Shown here piece after piece: positions 48,641 through 60,843 of a stretch of 64,000 nt of DNA. Location: positions 558,001-622,000 of the forward strand of contig SNVD02000468.1 of the NCBI GenBank assembly GCA_013180625.2. The letters run 5' to 3'. The notes beneath the pieces were generated by a model that was not told where the DNA came from, searched no databases, and saw nothing but the letters and a program-made list of their open reading frames with translations. The translations under genes and the position numbers were made by a program. The DNA comes from Boswellia sacra. Its lineage: Eukaryota; Streptophyta; Magnoliopsida; Sapindales; Burseraceae. Numbering within the stretch: position 1 is the stretch's first letter; each line of letters opens with the position of its first letter.

Positions 48641-48921
48641 AATGATTTGTGCATATGGATAGATCATTGACCTTGTGCAATGACAAACGAGTTTATCTTA
48701 GCAAAATTGATTTGAAAGTGAGGTGAGGATGGCTAAACAGGAGGAGTTCGAGTTCATCTTGAAAATTATGCTGCTCATCAACACTCCTTGATGAACATTC
48801 ATCAACATATGATACCTTATCTATACCAGTGTTATGGTTAGTTCGAAAAATGTTCAAAAAGTTCAACAGAAAAATAACTAATTTTTGGTTAGCTTAATAG
48901 AATCAGTTAGTATCAACTGGA

Positions 48922-49640
48922 TGTTAGAGTAAAAAGGTTTTAAATTCATGAGTTACAAAATCATAATTGTGCATGAGTTACAAAATTTATTTCATTTGTA
49001 AGTTATATAATTTATTAAGTATATTATGACATAGGAGTTATCCTAGTAATTGTGTAGGTTACAAAGCCTATGACATTAGTATATAAGGAGGTCTGTAGGT
49101 TCAATCTCACACAATTGTTATCAAAGCCATCACTCCCTCATTTTTCAATTTCAAGGTTCTACAATTTTGCGACTATGATTTTATAGACTAGTTCATATTC
49201 TTCTTGTAATCGTGCTTATGGAGGAGAACGGTTGAAAGCTATTGTGTTGTATCTTAGAGCTCTTGAGGACCATTTTTCACCTGCACCAAAGGGATGACTA
49301 TTTGGCTTTAGGACAATGCTTTATGTTGCCTCTCATAGCACATGCCAGATTTTTTCTAACTTGCGTTTACAGTTTTATATTTGTTATTTATTTCATTATT
49401 TGTTTCTTTAATATATCTAAAACGATATTGATTGAGATGTGTTATTTGGTGGATTAATACTATATTTCTAAAACTAAAGCTGACTAGCTCCAACAACAAA
49501 CTCTAATAGAAGAGTAAAGAATCTAATTGCTTAGCCTTGCATATAAGCTTTCTTTTTGTATCAGTTTAGAGTAGGACAAAAATCAAAAGAGAGTTTTTTG
49601 GAAATTAATAGAGATAACTTTGTAGACTTTTTTCTGGAGG
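48922..49640 (+). repeat. Truncated 5' LTR of the nested Copia
   Basis: Aligns with 55239-55935 (for instance 'atataaggaggtct', 'gcttagccttg', 'tatcagtttagagtaggac'). Similarity stops at about 49640, where pol coding sequence starts abruptly, so the LTR end is missing. Confidence 0.88.
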
Positions 49641-49642
49641 AC

Positions 49643-51194
49643 AAAAATAAAAAAAGAGTACGACAAGAATTTTATAACAAAGCTGTAACTTCCATTGATA
49701 CACCTTTTTTGAAGGAAGCTAAAAATAATGAATTTGAATCTATAATTCAAAACAATACTTGGATTTTAGCAGATCTTCCACATGGGACCAAAATAATAGA
49801 TTGTAAATGGGTCTTCAAAAAGAAGTTGAAACCGGAAGGTCCTATAGATAAGTATCTGGCAAGGCTAGTAGCAAAAAGATTTACACAAATAAAAGGAATA
49901 AACTATTTTGATACTTACCTACCAGTTTCTAGTATTACAACAATTAGGATTTTGATAGCTTTAGCATCTATATATAATTTACTTATTCATCAAATGGATG
50001 TAAAGACCTTTCTTTAATGGAGATTTAGATGAAGAAATTTATATGAAACAACTTGAAGATTTTATAGTGAAGGGACAAGAACACAAAGTATGTAGGTTAG
50101 TTAAGTCTCTTTATAATCTAAAGCAATCTCCAAAACAATGACATGAGAAGTTTGATGAAGTAGTTATAAGATATGGATTTATGATCAATGAACATGATAA
50201 GTGTGCATATTATGAGTAGATTAATGGAGTCCACGTTATTTGGAGTTTGTATGCAGATGTATTTTGATTTTTAGATCGAACTTGGAGATAATAAATGATC
50301 TAAAGTCTTATTTGTCTAGAAACTTTGATTTGAAAGATTTAGGTGAAACAAATATGATTCTACGCATGAGAATAAAGAAGACTTCTAAACTCCTTACTCT
50401 AGATCAACAAAATTTCATTGAGAAAATGTTAAAAAGGTTTGGATACTTTGATTCTAAGCCAATATCTACTCCTTATGATCCTAAGGTTAACTTAAAGAAA
50501 AATCAAGGAGAACCAGTGTCTCAATTAAGGTATTCTCAAATTATAAGATCTTTGTTGTACATAGTAAAAAAAACTAGGCCTAATATATCATATGTAGTGG
50601 GTAGACTTAATAGATATACTCATAATTCTAGTGAAGAGCATTAGCTTGCATTAGGAAGAGTGTTTAAATATCTTTAATGAACTATTGATTACTCTTTATG
50701 CTATAAAGGATTTCCATATGTTATTGAAGGGTATAGTGATGCTAATTGGATTGCAAACAATGTACATGTTAAATCTTCAAGTGGTTATATGTTTCTTTTA
50801 CGATGAGCAACTATATCTTAGGGTTCAAAGAAACAAACTTTTATTTCTAGAAGTACTATGGAGTCTAAATTCATAGCCTTTGACATTACTTGTAAAGAAG
50901 GTGAAGGGACCAAGAGTCTTTTCATGGAAATGCCTTTGGTGGCCAGAAATATATCGTCTATTCCTATACATTGTGATTGTAACGCAGTTATAGAATTGGT
51001 GAAGAAAACTCACACCAACGAAAAGATGAGCAGACATATAAGAGTGAGATAAAATTCTGTGAGAAGTATTTTAGACAATGCCGTTGTAACTTTGGAGTAT
51101 ATTAACTCTAAGCTAAATATTGTTGATCAGTTAACTAAAGGGCTTTCAAGGAAACCTATTGAAGAATTGTCGAGGGGGATAGGCCTATGCTCAT
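49643..51194 (+). pseudogene. Copia reverse transcriptase and RNase H remnant
   Basis: RT starts at FLKEAKNNEFESIIQNNTWI and DCKWVFKKKLKPEG, runs to LIHQMDVKTF (about 50015), then after a frameshift NGDLDEEIYMKQ, SLYNLKQSPKQ and the degenerate active-site region LYADVF. A later part includes DLKDLGETNMILRMRIKK and PNISYVVGRLNRYTHN. RNase H (MESKFIAFDITCKEGEGTKS, HIRVR, IVDQLTKGLSRK) ends with RGIGLCS and a stop at about 51194. Many stops; inactive. Confidence 0.9.
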
Positions 51195-51386
51195 AAGGGA
51201 GTCACCTAAGGAAATAACCTAACCTCTATGATTGGAGATCCTATGAAGGAGATTCAATGGGTAGAAACAGCTCATATTACGTGACTTGTTAACCACTACT
51301 ACTATAGAGATATCTTTGAGAAGATATACTCTAGTTCATCCCTAAGACAAAAGTGCTTTATATGTGATGTTAAGGAAAGGTATATT

Positions 51387-54300
51387 TGTAACACCCCAGA
51401 TCTTTCACGTTTCTATTACATGATCGGTCTTTTTACTGCAAAAATCACTTCCGAATTTTTCTTAATATAACTTGTCTAACCAATACCACATCAATTATCC
51501 AAAATAAATACGTCAAATAATATCAAATGCATAGCCATTACAATGATATTACAATATTTCATATTAACTGCATAGAAGCATACCATAGTCTAGAAGCTTC
51601 GATCCAACTTCACTTCGAATTAAATCTAAAACCATCTCTTCACTTGATCACTCAAATCTGCACAAACTTCAATAACTCGATATCCAATCTTTCTAACCTT
51701 GTCACTCAAATCACTCTGCAGAAATATTGGTGACATGGGGTGAGCCATTAACTCAATAGGCATAATCAATCATAACATGCTTTTATATTAAAAACCTTTT
51801 ATGAATTATAGATATTTAGTAATCAAAATACACAATGACGTAATCTTATATTTCAAGAAATTAATCGAAAAACATTTTATCAGAGGCCATATAAAATAAT
51901 GAACATAACTATAAACTATCAATTTAATAAATAATACCCATATTAGTGCAAATAAAGAGAAAACATAAAAAGCAGATTTTTTGTAACAAAATATCATATA
52001 AATTCTCGTAAAATATACAAAATAGAATAATTAACTCAAATTATCATAATTTAATAAAAGCATTAAATCATGATCATAAAACGCAGTTCCATAGTAACTC
52101 ATAAAACATATATCCATCGTAGCTGAAAACATTATTAGAAAACCCAATTTCATAGTAGCTCATATCACGCAGCTATATCATATCAGAGGATTGATTCATG
52201 ATCAAATATATCGTATCATATTTGTGCGCATCGTAACATAAATCCAGCTGGAACCATAATATACCATATCATCTGCATGTGGCACTTTGCACTATATGTG
52301 ATACTTCATGCTCCCTACATAGTCTCAAGAGGTGGCCCCCATGCAACCATATCATAACATATAAGAGTGTTACAGACAAAGAGCCAAAATTCTTTTCTTA
52401 TTATAACTTATAGTGCGGAATACTGATTTAAAAAAAAAATTCTTATAAATCTCAAAACACTTAAAATAATCCTTTGCATAACAATTTCATCTATGAACTT
52501 TATTTCTTAAACAAATCATTTGCTTAGAAAACATTTCAAATTGAGAAATCGATTGATAAAGCTTCTCAAGAAAGATTGTAGCTTAACGTCTTTTAAATCT
52601 TAACTTTTTGATAGAACTTATATACTTGAATGAAGCAAATTAATTTTTAGACCACTAACTTTGTTAAAAATATTTGTTTGAAAGAAAACTAAAAAGATGC
52701 ACGATTGTTTTGAAACTAGATTAATAGAAAACTACTTTTCATTTATGAAAAACTAGAAAACTTAAATTTCAAAATCGTATCAGTTTTTCACATGTATTAG
52801 ATAAAACAGACTAATGTGAATATCACCTACATAAATATTAAGAATAACACATGATTTTGATGAAAGTTTTTCTATTAACAAAATACTTGCGTGTATGAAA
52901 CATGGTTTGAAGCTATCAAAGACTTTCATATATTTTCAAAACCATTGAAGACATCGTGTTGTACTGAAATAATTTTGTTTATTATAATGGTTTGCATAAA
53001 ACACATAATAAGTTTTGGATGTGTACTTTTCAATAATTCAAATTTTACAAAACATCCTTATATAGCAATATATGTAGCACAAGAACCATTTCTATTTTCA
53101 AATAATTCATAAATTATAACTTTTCATAACAAAACATATTTTTAATTATGCATGTAAACTAATCAAATTAAGAATGATTATACTTACCTAACTATATATC
53201 ATATATCTTTTAGTCACCCATCTAACGTCTCTCAATCGTCTAACAAATATGAAACATAATTCGATCATGTCAATATCCATCACAATTTCTCATCAAACAC
53301 AAAAACTCACATTCCAACTTGAAACCCAACTCGGTCTCTTCGATAACAACGTAAACAAATTCTTTCTCATACAACTAAAGAGTCACACCTCCATACCAAA
53401 TGAACCAAAGATTTCATAATTAATATACTCGAATCAGCACAATAAGAATACCAAAATTTATCCATATAATCTCTTAAGTTTAAAATCTCTAAACTGTCAT
53501 TCTCAAATACAATACTTCTACCTTTAAACCAAAGCAACAAAAATTCTCTCATTTTTAATAAATTATCCACACACCCAAGGTTTCCAATATCTTATAGAGA
53601 CATAGTAGACATATTAATCTTGGAACACAAAACGTATCAAAACATTTTGGATTCGAAAAGTCCTTTAAAGAAATCATAATTTAAGAAATATCAATTCTAG
53701 TCGTTAGATTACAAGATTGACATCTGTTACTTTGTAAATATGAAATAATTTTTCATTAATTTGTAAAATCATGAAAATATCCAGAATGAAACTTAACATG
53801 CCAAACAAGAATTATTTAAAAGCTTAGAACTTTTTGAAAATAATAACCACTCAAAGTCAAATTTGTACTTCTAACATTCAGTTGAAAATAGTAAATTTCA
53901 AAATTTCGTAGTCTTATTTTAAAAATCATTAAAAAAATTGCTCAATGTTTTTCAATGAAAATAATTTTAAAAGAACTATTTTCATGTCTACTACAATATA
54001 TAAAAATGTTAGAACAAAAATCAATTTCAAGGCATACTTATAATTTTAAAAAATTTAGAGAGTAATTTTAAAACAAATATTTTTAGAATCTTACTGCCAA
54101 ATTTTAAAATTCATGAAAAATAATTTCTTTCATATTTTTGGCCTAAAACAAATTTTAAAATAATCCTTGATACATATATTCGAATGTATAAAAGCATGGA
54201 ATTCAAAATCAAAGTATGAGTAAACTTATACACTTGATAATAGTCTACTATCTCAGGTAAGTTTTGTAAATCGAGTTCTTCAATCTCAAACTCCAACCAC

Positions 54301-54855
54301 TTACCAAAACCCACAAATCTAATACAATTGAATATTAAATCATTAAATTATCAACCCTTAGATAACTTATAAATCATCATGTCACACACATCAGAATTAA
54401 CCCGATGAATCTAATGAAATATAAATTCTTGAACTTAGTTCTAATCGTGGCACTTCAAACCAAAACAACACCCAATCTCAAATTTTTAATTCATAAAATC
54501 AGAATCGAAATCATCTCAGATTTTACAATAGTGTTCCACACATATGTAGGCTGTTTCAATAATTTTCTTATGAAGTTTTTTTTCGAATTCGGTTTATCAA
54601 ACAAAAAAGTTTAAATTCAAGTTTAACAGTGCTGTTTCGAAAATCTACAAAAAATTGAAATCATAATCATTTTGGAGACAAAATTCATATGAAACTTGAA
54701 GATTTGTAGTTTCTCTGATAGAAATCATGAGTTCAAAATCATAAATTAAATAAACACAAAAATTCGAGAATAGCCTAAATTGTGTTCATATTCCATTCAA
54801 ATCAACCTATAAAATTATCTTCAAGTTTTAATAGACAGAAATTTTGGGTGTTATA
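51387..54855 (-). repeat. Gypsy-type solo LTR inside the nested Copia
   Basis: The plus strand starts TGTAACACCCC and ends GGGTGTTATA, flanked by ATATT on both sides (51382-51386 and 54856-54860), a perfect 5-bp target duplication. A 'ttaatggctcaccccatgtc' stretch, typical of the 3' part of plant gypsy LTRs, reads on the minus strand near 51730-51760, giving the orientation. It is non-coding and shares its terminal TGTAACACCC and general make-up with 221-3885. Confidence 0.88.
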
Positions 54856-55238
54856 ATATTTACCTTGAATAAGTCCAAAGCAAGTATTATCTTACAAGGT
54901 ATAGGTCACTTACACCTTTCGAGGACTTCCCTAAGTGAGAGTCGTCGTGAGGCCGTGATCGTAAAGCTTGAGCTATTTTTTAAAAACTCTCACGAGAATC
55001 AAGATTTAGTATATGCCCTTTAATAGCGCTAACACTCAAAAATCAAGTCTTCGTCGATATTATGCGTTTGATAGTTTGTTGGTCAAGGAACCGAGTTCAA
55101 GACATAGTTCACTTAGGTACCTCAAATGGATGCTATCAACACTAAGTGTAGGTTCAAACTCAAAAAGCACATATATCAATTGCATAACATAAGGTTGCAA
55201 AATTAATTTAAAAAAAATTCAAACCTTTTGTAGGGGGC

Positions 55239-56176
55239 TGTTGGAGTAAAAGGTTTTAAATTCATGAGTTACAAAACCATAATTATGCATGAGTTGCAAA
55301 ATTTATTTCATTTGTAAGTTATATAATTTATTAAGCATATTATGACATAGGAGTTATACTAGTAATTGTGTAGGTTACAAAGCCTATGACACTAGCATAT
55401 AAGGAGGTCTCAAGGTTCAGTCCACACATGTGTTATCAAAGCCATCATTCCCTCATTTTTCAATTTCAAAGTTCTACAATTTTGCAACTATGACTTTATC
55501 GACCGGTTCATATTCTCCTAGTGACCGTGCATATCGAGGAGAGCGATTGAGAGCTATTGGGTTGTATCTTGGAGCCTTTGAGGACCCTTTTTTACCATCA
55601 TGAATGGGAAGACTTTTTGGCTTTAGGACAGCGTTTAACAACGCCTCTCATAACACAGACCAGATTTTTCTAACTTGCTTTTACGGTTTTATATTTGTTA
55701 TTTATTTCTTTAATATTTCTAAAATAATATTGACTGAGTATATATTATTTTGTGGATTAATACTATATTTCTAACACTAAAGTCAGCTAGCTCCAACAAC
55801 AAACTCTAAAAGTAGAGTAAATAATCTAATTGGTGCTTAGCCTTGTATATAAGCTTGCTTTTTGTATCAGTTTAGAGTAGGATAAAAATCAGAAGAGAGT
55901 TTTTTGGAAATTAATTGAGATAACTCTGTCGAATTTTTTATGTACAAAAGAGAGTTCTTTGTTCATAGTGAATTCCTTGACTTAAAAGTGGACGTAGGCT
56001 TTCAAAGCTAAGCAACTATAAAACTCGTGTTCTTTCCTTCTCTATGCTTTCTGTGCTCTATTGTTCTTTTTGGTTGGGTTTAGTAAATCAATTTTCTGTA
56101 AAGTCTTAATTAGTTAAAACTCTCTCGGTGTGAGAATGAGTCAGATCACTTGTCAAAATTCGAAGTTGTTTCAACA
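55239..56176 (+). repeat. 3' LTR of the nested Copia
   Basis: Begins TGTTGGAGTAAAAGG right after a purine tract. It continues beyond the part shared with the truncated 5' LTR into 'aaactcgtgttctttccttc', a usual late-LTR phrase, and probably ends at TTTCAACA. The right boundary is uncertain by tens of bases. Confidence 0.75.
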
Positions 56177-56864
56177 CAGAAAAAGGAACTGCTTCAAAAG
56201 AGTTAAACTTAAGCTACGTGGCAAGCCAATGACCCATGATTTGATCACTTGGATACAACATAACTAGAGATGGTATATACGATAGTTCTAGAATGAGAAA
56301 CCATGGTAGGATTTACGATGGCAAGAAAACCATGATTAATAGAATTTGAGATATCAAATGAACAATTATGAGTATTATTGTATGATGGAGGGTAATCATT
56401 CTTATGGATTGGCTATTGTTTGATTAATTTGCCCAAATTCTCCTGTTTGGCTTCTCAGTTAGAGTGTGACCATGGCCATGACAAGTAAATCATTGCTTTG
56501 AGTTAGTATTCCAATTCCCTTCCCGTTTATTGACATGGCTCTTCCTATTATCCATAACTCCCTTTGTGATTGCTAATATTAGAAGATTGTCGATCATGAG
56601 AAGAAGTACTCTGTAGAGAAGGGTAAAAAAAGAGATAATCAAACAAAGAATGAACAACATAGAACTTCACTAAGACTTGAACCCATGTCTTTTATGCGAA
56701 AAATAAATAAAATAATAAAAAAAGCCAGTTGAAATAAAAATTGACGGAATTGCAGCATTTTATAAATTGTATCTATTAGGTATTTCAAGAATTTCATGTG
56801 ATATACCCAATTAATTCATCTCAACTACACCACTATTAGAACCATACTTCTGTCAACATAATAG

Positions 56865-57273
56865 AAAATTATACAACCAAAAGCAACAACAATGTCAGCA
56901 TGAAGGAAAAAGTTGCGCAGGATTGAGAGAAGTCGAGAGAATGGCGTTGCAAGATTGAGAGAGGTTGAGAGAACAATGTTACAGGATTGAGATAAGGTGA
57001 TTGTAGGATTGAGAGAAGTTGAGTGATTGCGGCAACAACAACGTCAACGTGAATAAAGAACTTGCGCAGGATTGAGAGAGGTTGAGAGAAGGGCATTGCA
57101 GGATTGAGAGAAGTTGAGAAACGACGTTGATATTGGTCGTGTAATTAAATAGGAATTAATTTTAACGTCGATCAGTTGTGTAATGATGTAGGGTGATATG
57201 ACAATGCCATGTAGACTATCACGTCAGGTTGTAAGCTTTTGGCTGTATCTTGATTGTCGGTGTAGCATTATCC
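56865..57273. repeat. Right terminal inverted repeat of the MULE
   Basis: Reverse complement of the left terminal repeat at 44322-44710, ending GTGTAGCATTATCC. It keeps more copies of the internal 'caggattgagagaagttgag' repeat than the left one does. Confidence 0.9.
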
Positions 57274-57326
57274 CACTTATAATTTTGTATTGACATTTCA
57301 GTGCTAAATCTTAGGCGAAAATTAGA

Positions 57327-58322
57327 GGCCATTTGTTTCTTTCATTTAACACGTAATAAGACTTTTTAACACTTAACACTTATTCGCACTTAGTTTTAGT
57401 AACTTAAATGATGGGTTTATTTTCAATTTTTAAATAAGTATTAAGTAGACTAATTAATTTCAATGTGATATGTTTACCCTTATTATTACTATTTAATATA
57501 ATATATACCTTAAAAATTAAACATATAACATAATTAAATTAAGATATCATTAAAATAAAATTACCTATTATAAAAATACATATCTTCTTTGATATGGTAA
57601 ATATATTATGATAAATTAAATAAATATTTTTATAAATAAAAAATATTTTATTGATTTTTTTCATGAAATTCAAATACTAAAAAAATTTGAAAATTTTTGA
57701 ACAACCACCAAGACCGTTGTTGACCACTGCCAATCGCTGTTGGAGTTACGCGTTTGATGACACCACCCATGTTACCATGATCATCATCAATCACCCATCC
57801 AAGATTTGTCAACTTCATCGACGATTAAGCTGAAGATCGACGGAAGTAAACAATTGAAAATCTGATACCAAAACTTTAAACATCCGATCTCATTCATTAG
57901 CTATGTAAGTGACAAAACCATCAATGTATCAAGGGAGATTAGTCGGCGAACAGTATGATGGTGTGTCTGCATCGTCAAAAGTGCCATAACAACTACGACT
58001 GACGACAACTAACTCTGGTAGTAAGTCTTCACATAAATAAATTTTAATTTACACAAAACATAAATCTAAATCATTTTAATATATTTTATATAATTTTTAA
58101 ATGATATATTAATTGTATAATAAGAAATATATGATTATTTTGGTAATAAAATGCAAGTTTGACAAGCAGGACAAAAAAAAGTGGTAAATTTTCACTTTTT
58201 TAATCAAGTGGAATACCTTTTTTTTAAGTGTTAAATTGAAAAGCAAAGGAAAAAAAAAATCAATCACTTAAATATTAATCCATTAAGATTTAAGTGAAAA
58301 GTGTAAAAAACAAATGGGTCCT
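57327..58322. mobile_element. Possible hAT-like non-autonomous element
   Basis: The left side begins GGCCATTTGTTTC and, in reverse complement, the right side begins GGACCCATTTGTTTT. Both are followed by related sequence rich in ACTT/TTAA (CACTTAA). The style resembles hAT-type miniature elements. I could not find a clear 8-bp target duplication, and no transposase is present, so the call is tentative. Confidence 0.42.
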
Positions 58323-58796
58323 TAATGTAAACTTGGACGTATGTACAAAAGATATTAGTTAGTTAAATTAATTTGACTTTTTTTTTTGCTTTTATACTAA
58401 TTGATAATCATTCATCTAATAAAATACAATGGTTGATTGAGAGAAGTTTAAAGATAATATATATATATATATATTACCAACTGAACAAATCTTTTAACCA
58501 TTAGATCATATAAATTAAATTAAATGATATTAATTAGTGTCAAAATAAGTTACAAGAGAGTCAGCTATTGCATAAAAATCCAATTAAGGGATCGCATCCC
58601 TAGCATACAAAAACATTTCATCATACAGCCACCTGAGATCACAACAAATCATTTTATTTGAGCTTTAATTTTAAATTGTCTAGTGCGCAAGTTACAAATT
58701 ATTTTCGATCATGTCAGATAGAAACTGGAAATGCTATAAGTTATTGATGGATTCTGCATTTCCGTAATCTCCAACAAGAGATGAAGATAAAATAAT

Positions 58797-60843
58797 TCAT
58801 ATCTTAAAATGATCTAGAGCAGAGGTACCGTTAATCCTCATAGAGTAATAGTGTGATAGATAGTCTTTTACAGGGGTTTCCCCGTAGACTGGGGGGTTTC
58901 CTTCTGATAGCAACTCTTTGATTAGCCCATAAAGCCTCGGAGAATTATCTGATTGAAAATGTGATCTCAAGAAACATGCCAGAGAAATTCTTGGACCGAG
59001 ACTTTTTGCAAGTACTCTGTGATTGGAGCTTCTGAACTTGTCATTCGAGATTAGCAACGTAGAGAGATTAAAAGTTAAATTTATATATATAACTCTCTAA
59101 TTTTTCTAATTGCTAAAATTTGTATCCTTCTTTTTTATTTACTCTGGCAAAATAACATGTTTTTCTTGCCTTATCAGTGTCTGGTCACAAATTTGAGTCA
59201 GAGTTAAACTACATTTAAAGATGTAAAGCAGAATAATGCAAACCGAACTTAATGATATGCAAGCTTGCCTGTAACATATCCCTAATTCACCACTAGACCT
59301 CCCTGAATGGGGGTAACATCGACCCAATGGTTTTCAGAGAGGACTTGGAGGCCACCGATCTGATCTTGTAGAAGCAAAGTGATGAAGCTAGTATCAGCAT
59401 GGCTACTAATGCCCATAGTCAGTTCTGGTTCAGGACATGCCTACAAAGAAGAGTCCCTCTGCGCAGCCCATGTCTTTCAGGTGATTTGGCTTGATATCAA
59501 GAGCTTCAGATATCAATACAAAGAGAGTCAGTGATAGCTCTAAAGCCATTTTTATGTAATTGATTATTATTTCTCTGCAAATTAAGAGCATAAAGTTCAA
59601 CAGCTTAGAGAAAATCTAAAAAGCATCACAAAAGTTAACATAATAGAACAGAAAAAGTAGATCACATAGAAGCATGTTCAACATCAAATTAATAACATAT
59701 GAATAATAAGTCACATCACATATGGGATACCATACTTAACGCCATTTGGCTTGACTTGCCTATATTCACAATTGAGAGAGATTCACTAAATCATAGAAAA
59801 AGAAGAATACAAGACAATGCATTCTAAATCTACTATTCAACCTAAAAACTGATAGAGCTAACACATAATCAAGCCCTGTAACTATTCACTATTTCACCTG
59901 CTCAACCCATAATTGAGCCTTAAAGCTATTCACTATCTTGGTTGAGCATTTAAAAATATCTTGTATTACTCTTCCCACATTCTTATACAGGACATAAGGG
60001 ATTACTTGTGTAACCCTTCCCATCTAACTCTCTTACACTCAAACTCATATATTTGTTTATAGATATATTTAGAGATCATCTAATCCTAATTCGTGTAAAA
60101 CTCCTATTTCATAGATAATTCTAATAGCATATCCTTTATACTTTTCCGATTTGTTGAAAAAATGAAGTTGAATAAGAAAAAGAGTCGCAAGATCCCAACA
60201 TAAGACATATGCTAATACCTTATATATCAAGTTGATATTCTATTAATTGGATCAGAATCATCCATGTGTCAATCACAGTACTATTATATATCGATTACGT
60301 ACCTGCATACAACAGACAGTTCTTCAGGATCTGATGGATTAGGATCTATGACACAACTCAAGGAATCTCTCCAATTAGCAGCTGGAGCTACGTATAAATC
60401 AAAATTGGTATTATGTAGCACCTTCCTATTTTGGTAATCACGTGTATAGAACTTTTTCTTAACCTCAGCATCTTGCTCATGAAATCTACGTATACCACCA
60501 ATCGTTTTATCCAATATGCTGGCTGCAATTCCATTATTGACAACCTGAAAGAATCCCCACTTCGGGCAAGCATTTTCAACATGTTTTACTATCTTGGTAC
60601 GTAAGCTCGCGTCTTGCTTGACACCAGCCAAATCTATAACAGGCTTAGTAAACCTTGAGTCATCAGACTCTGACTTGCAGAGCTTAAGTTGCTCGTGTAT
60701 GAACATCTGAGGGATTTTAGATACCCCTGCCTCAACAAGTCCCTTCACTCCAGCTTTCTGTCATCAAGTGCCTTTAATTCACTTTTGTAGTCGTAGCTAG
60801 ATCCGGTTTCTGCATGAGTCTCACCGGAGCCTGTAACCACCAT
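58797..60843 (-). pseudogene. 2OG-Fe(II) dioxygenase pseudogene, copy 4 (sister of the intact gene)
   Basis: Exon 1 60303-60843 ([20 protein letters not shown] start, [30 protein letters not shown]), exon 2 59269-59574, exon 3 58797-59054. It is closest to the intact gene at 33765, and both flanks are similar too. Defects: one base missing in exon 1 after LKALDD (about 60752); 14 bp missing in exon 2 where the intact gene encodes GHYYP; two bases missing near the exon 2 end that create a TAG; and the acceptor of exon 3 changed from CAG to TTG. Exon 2 is 306 nt, exactly 16 shorter than the intact one. H-x-D and SNHRV motifs remain. Intron 1 is about 730 bp with a normal GT donor; intron 2 has a GC donor. 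Confidence 0.92.

Larger units (their letters stand above)
48922..56176 (+). mobile_element. Deleted Copia retrotransposon nested in the MULE
   Basis: The 5' LTR starts TGTTAGAGTAAAAAGG at 48922 and the 3' LTR TGTTGGAGTAAAAGG at 55239, right after a purine run (TAGGGGGC). The two align for about 700 bp. Between them only the 3' half of pol is left (49643-51194). The end of the 5' LTR, primer site, gag, protease and integrase are deleted, the junction lying near 49640. A gypsy solo LTR (51387-54855) sits in the part after pol. The right terminus, about 56176 (TTTCAACA), is inferred from the CA end only, and I found no clear target duplication. Confidence 0.85.
44322..57273 (+). mobile_element. 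Large Mutator-like element with FAR1-type transposase, later interrupted
   Basis: The left end GGATAATGCTACAC and right end GTGTAGCATTATCC start inverted repeats of about 400 bp. The flanks are TACTTATAA (44313-44321) and CACTTATAA (57274-57282), a 9-bp target duplication with one mismatch, the hallmark of the Mutator superfamily. The element spans 12,952 bp; without the nested Copia (48922-about 56176) it is about 5.7 kb, right for an autonomous MULE. It encodes a decayed transposase with FAR1 DNA-binding, MULE catalytic and SWIM zinc-finger parts. This resembles the Jittery-like group, from which the light-signalling factors FHY3/FAR1 are thought to have been domesticated. Confidence 0.92.

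Noticed and set aside
26909..60843. True ethylene-forming ACC oxidase
   Set aside because: The N-terminal extension of roughly 60 residues before the DIOX_N region and the overall motif style fit the ACC-oxidase-homolog group, not the shorter genuine ACC oxidases.
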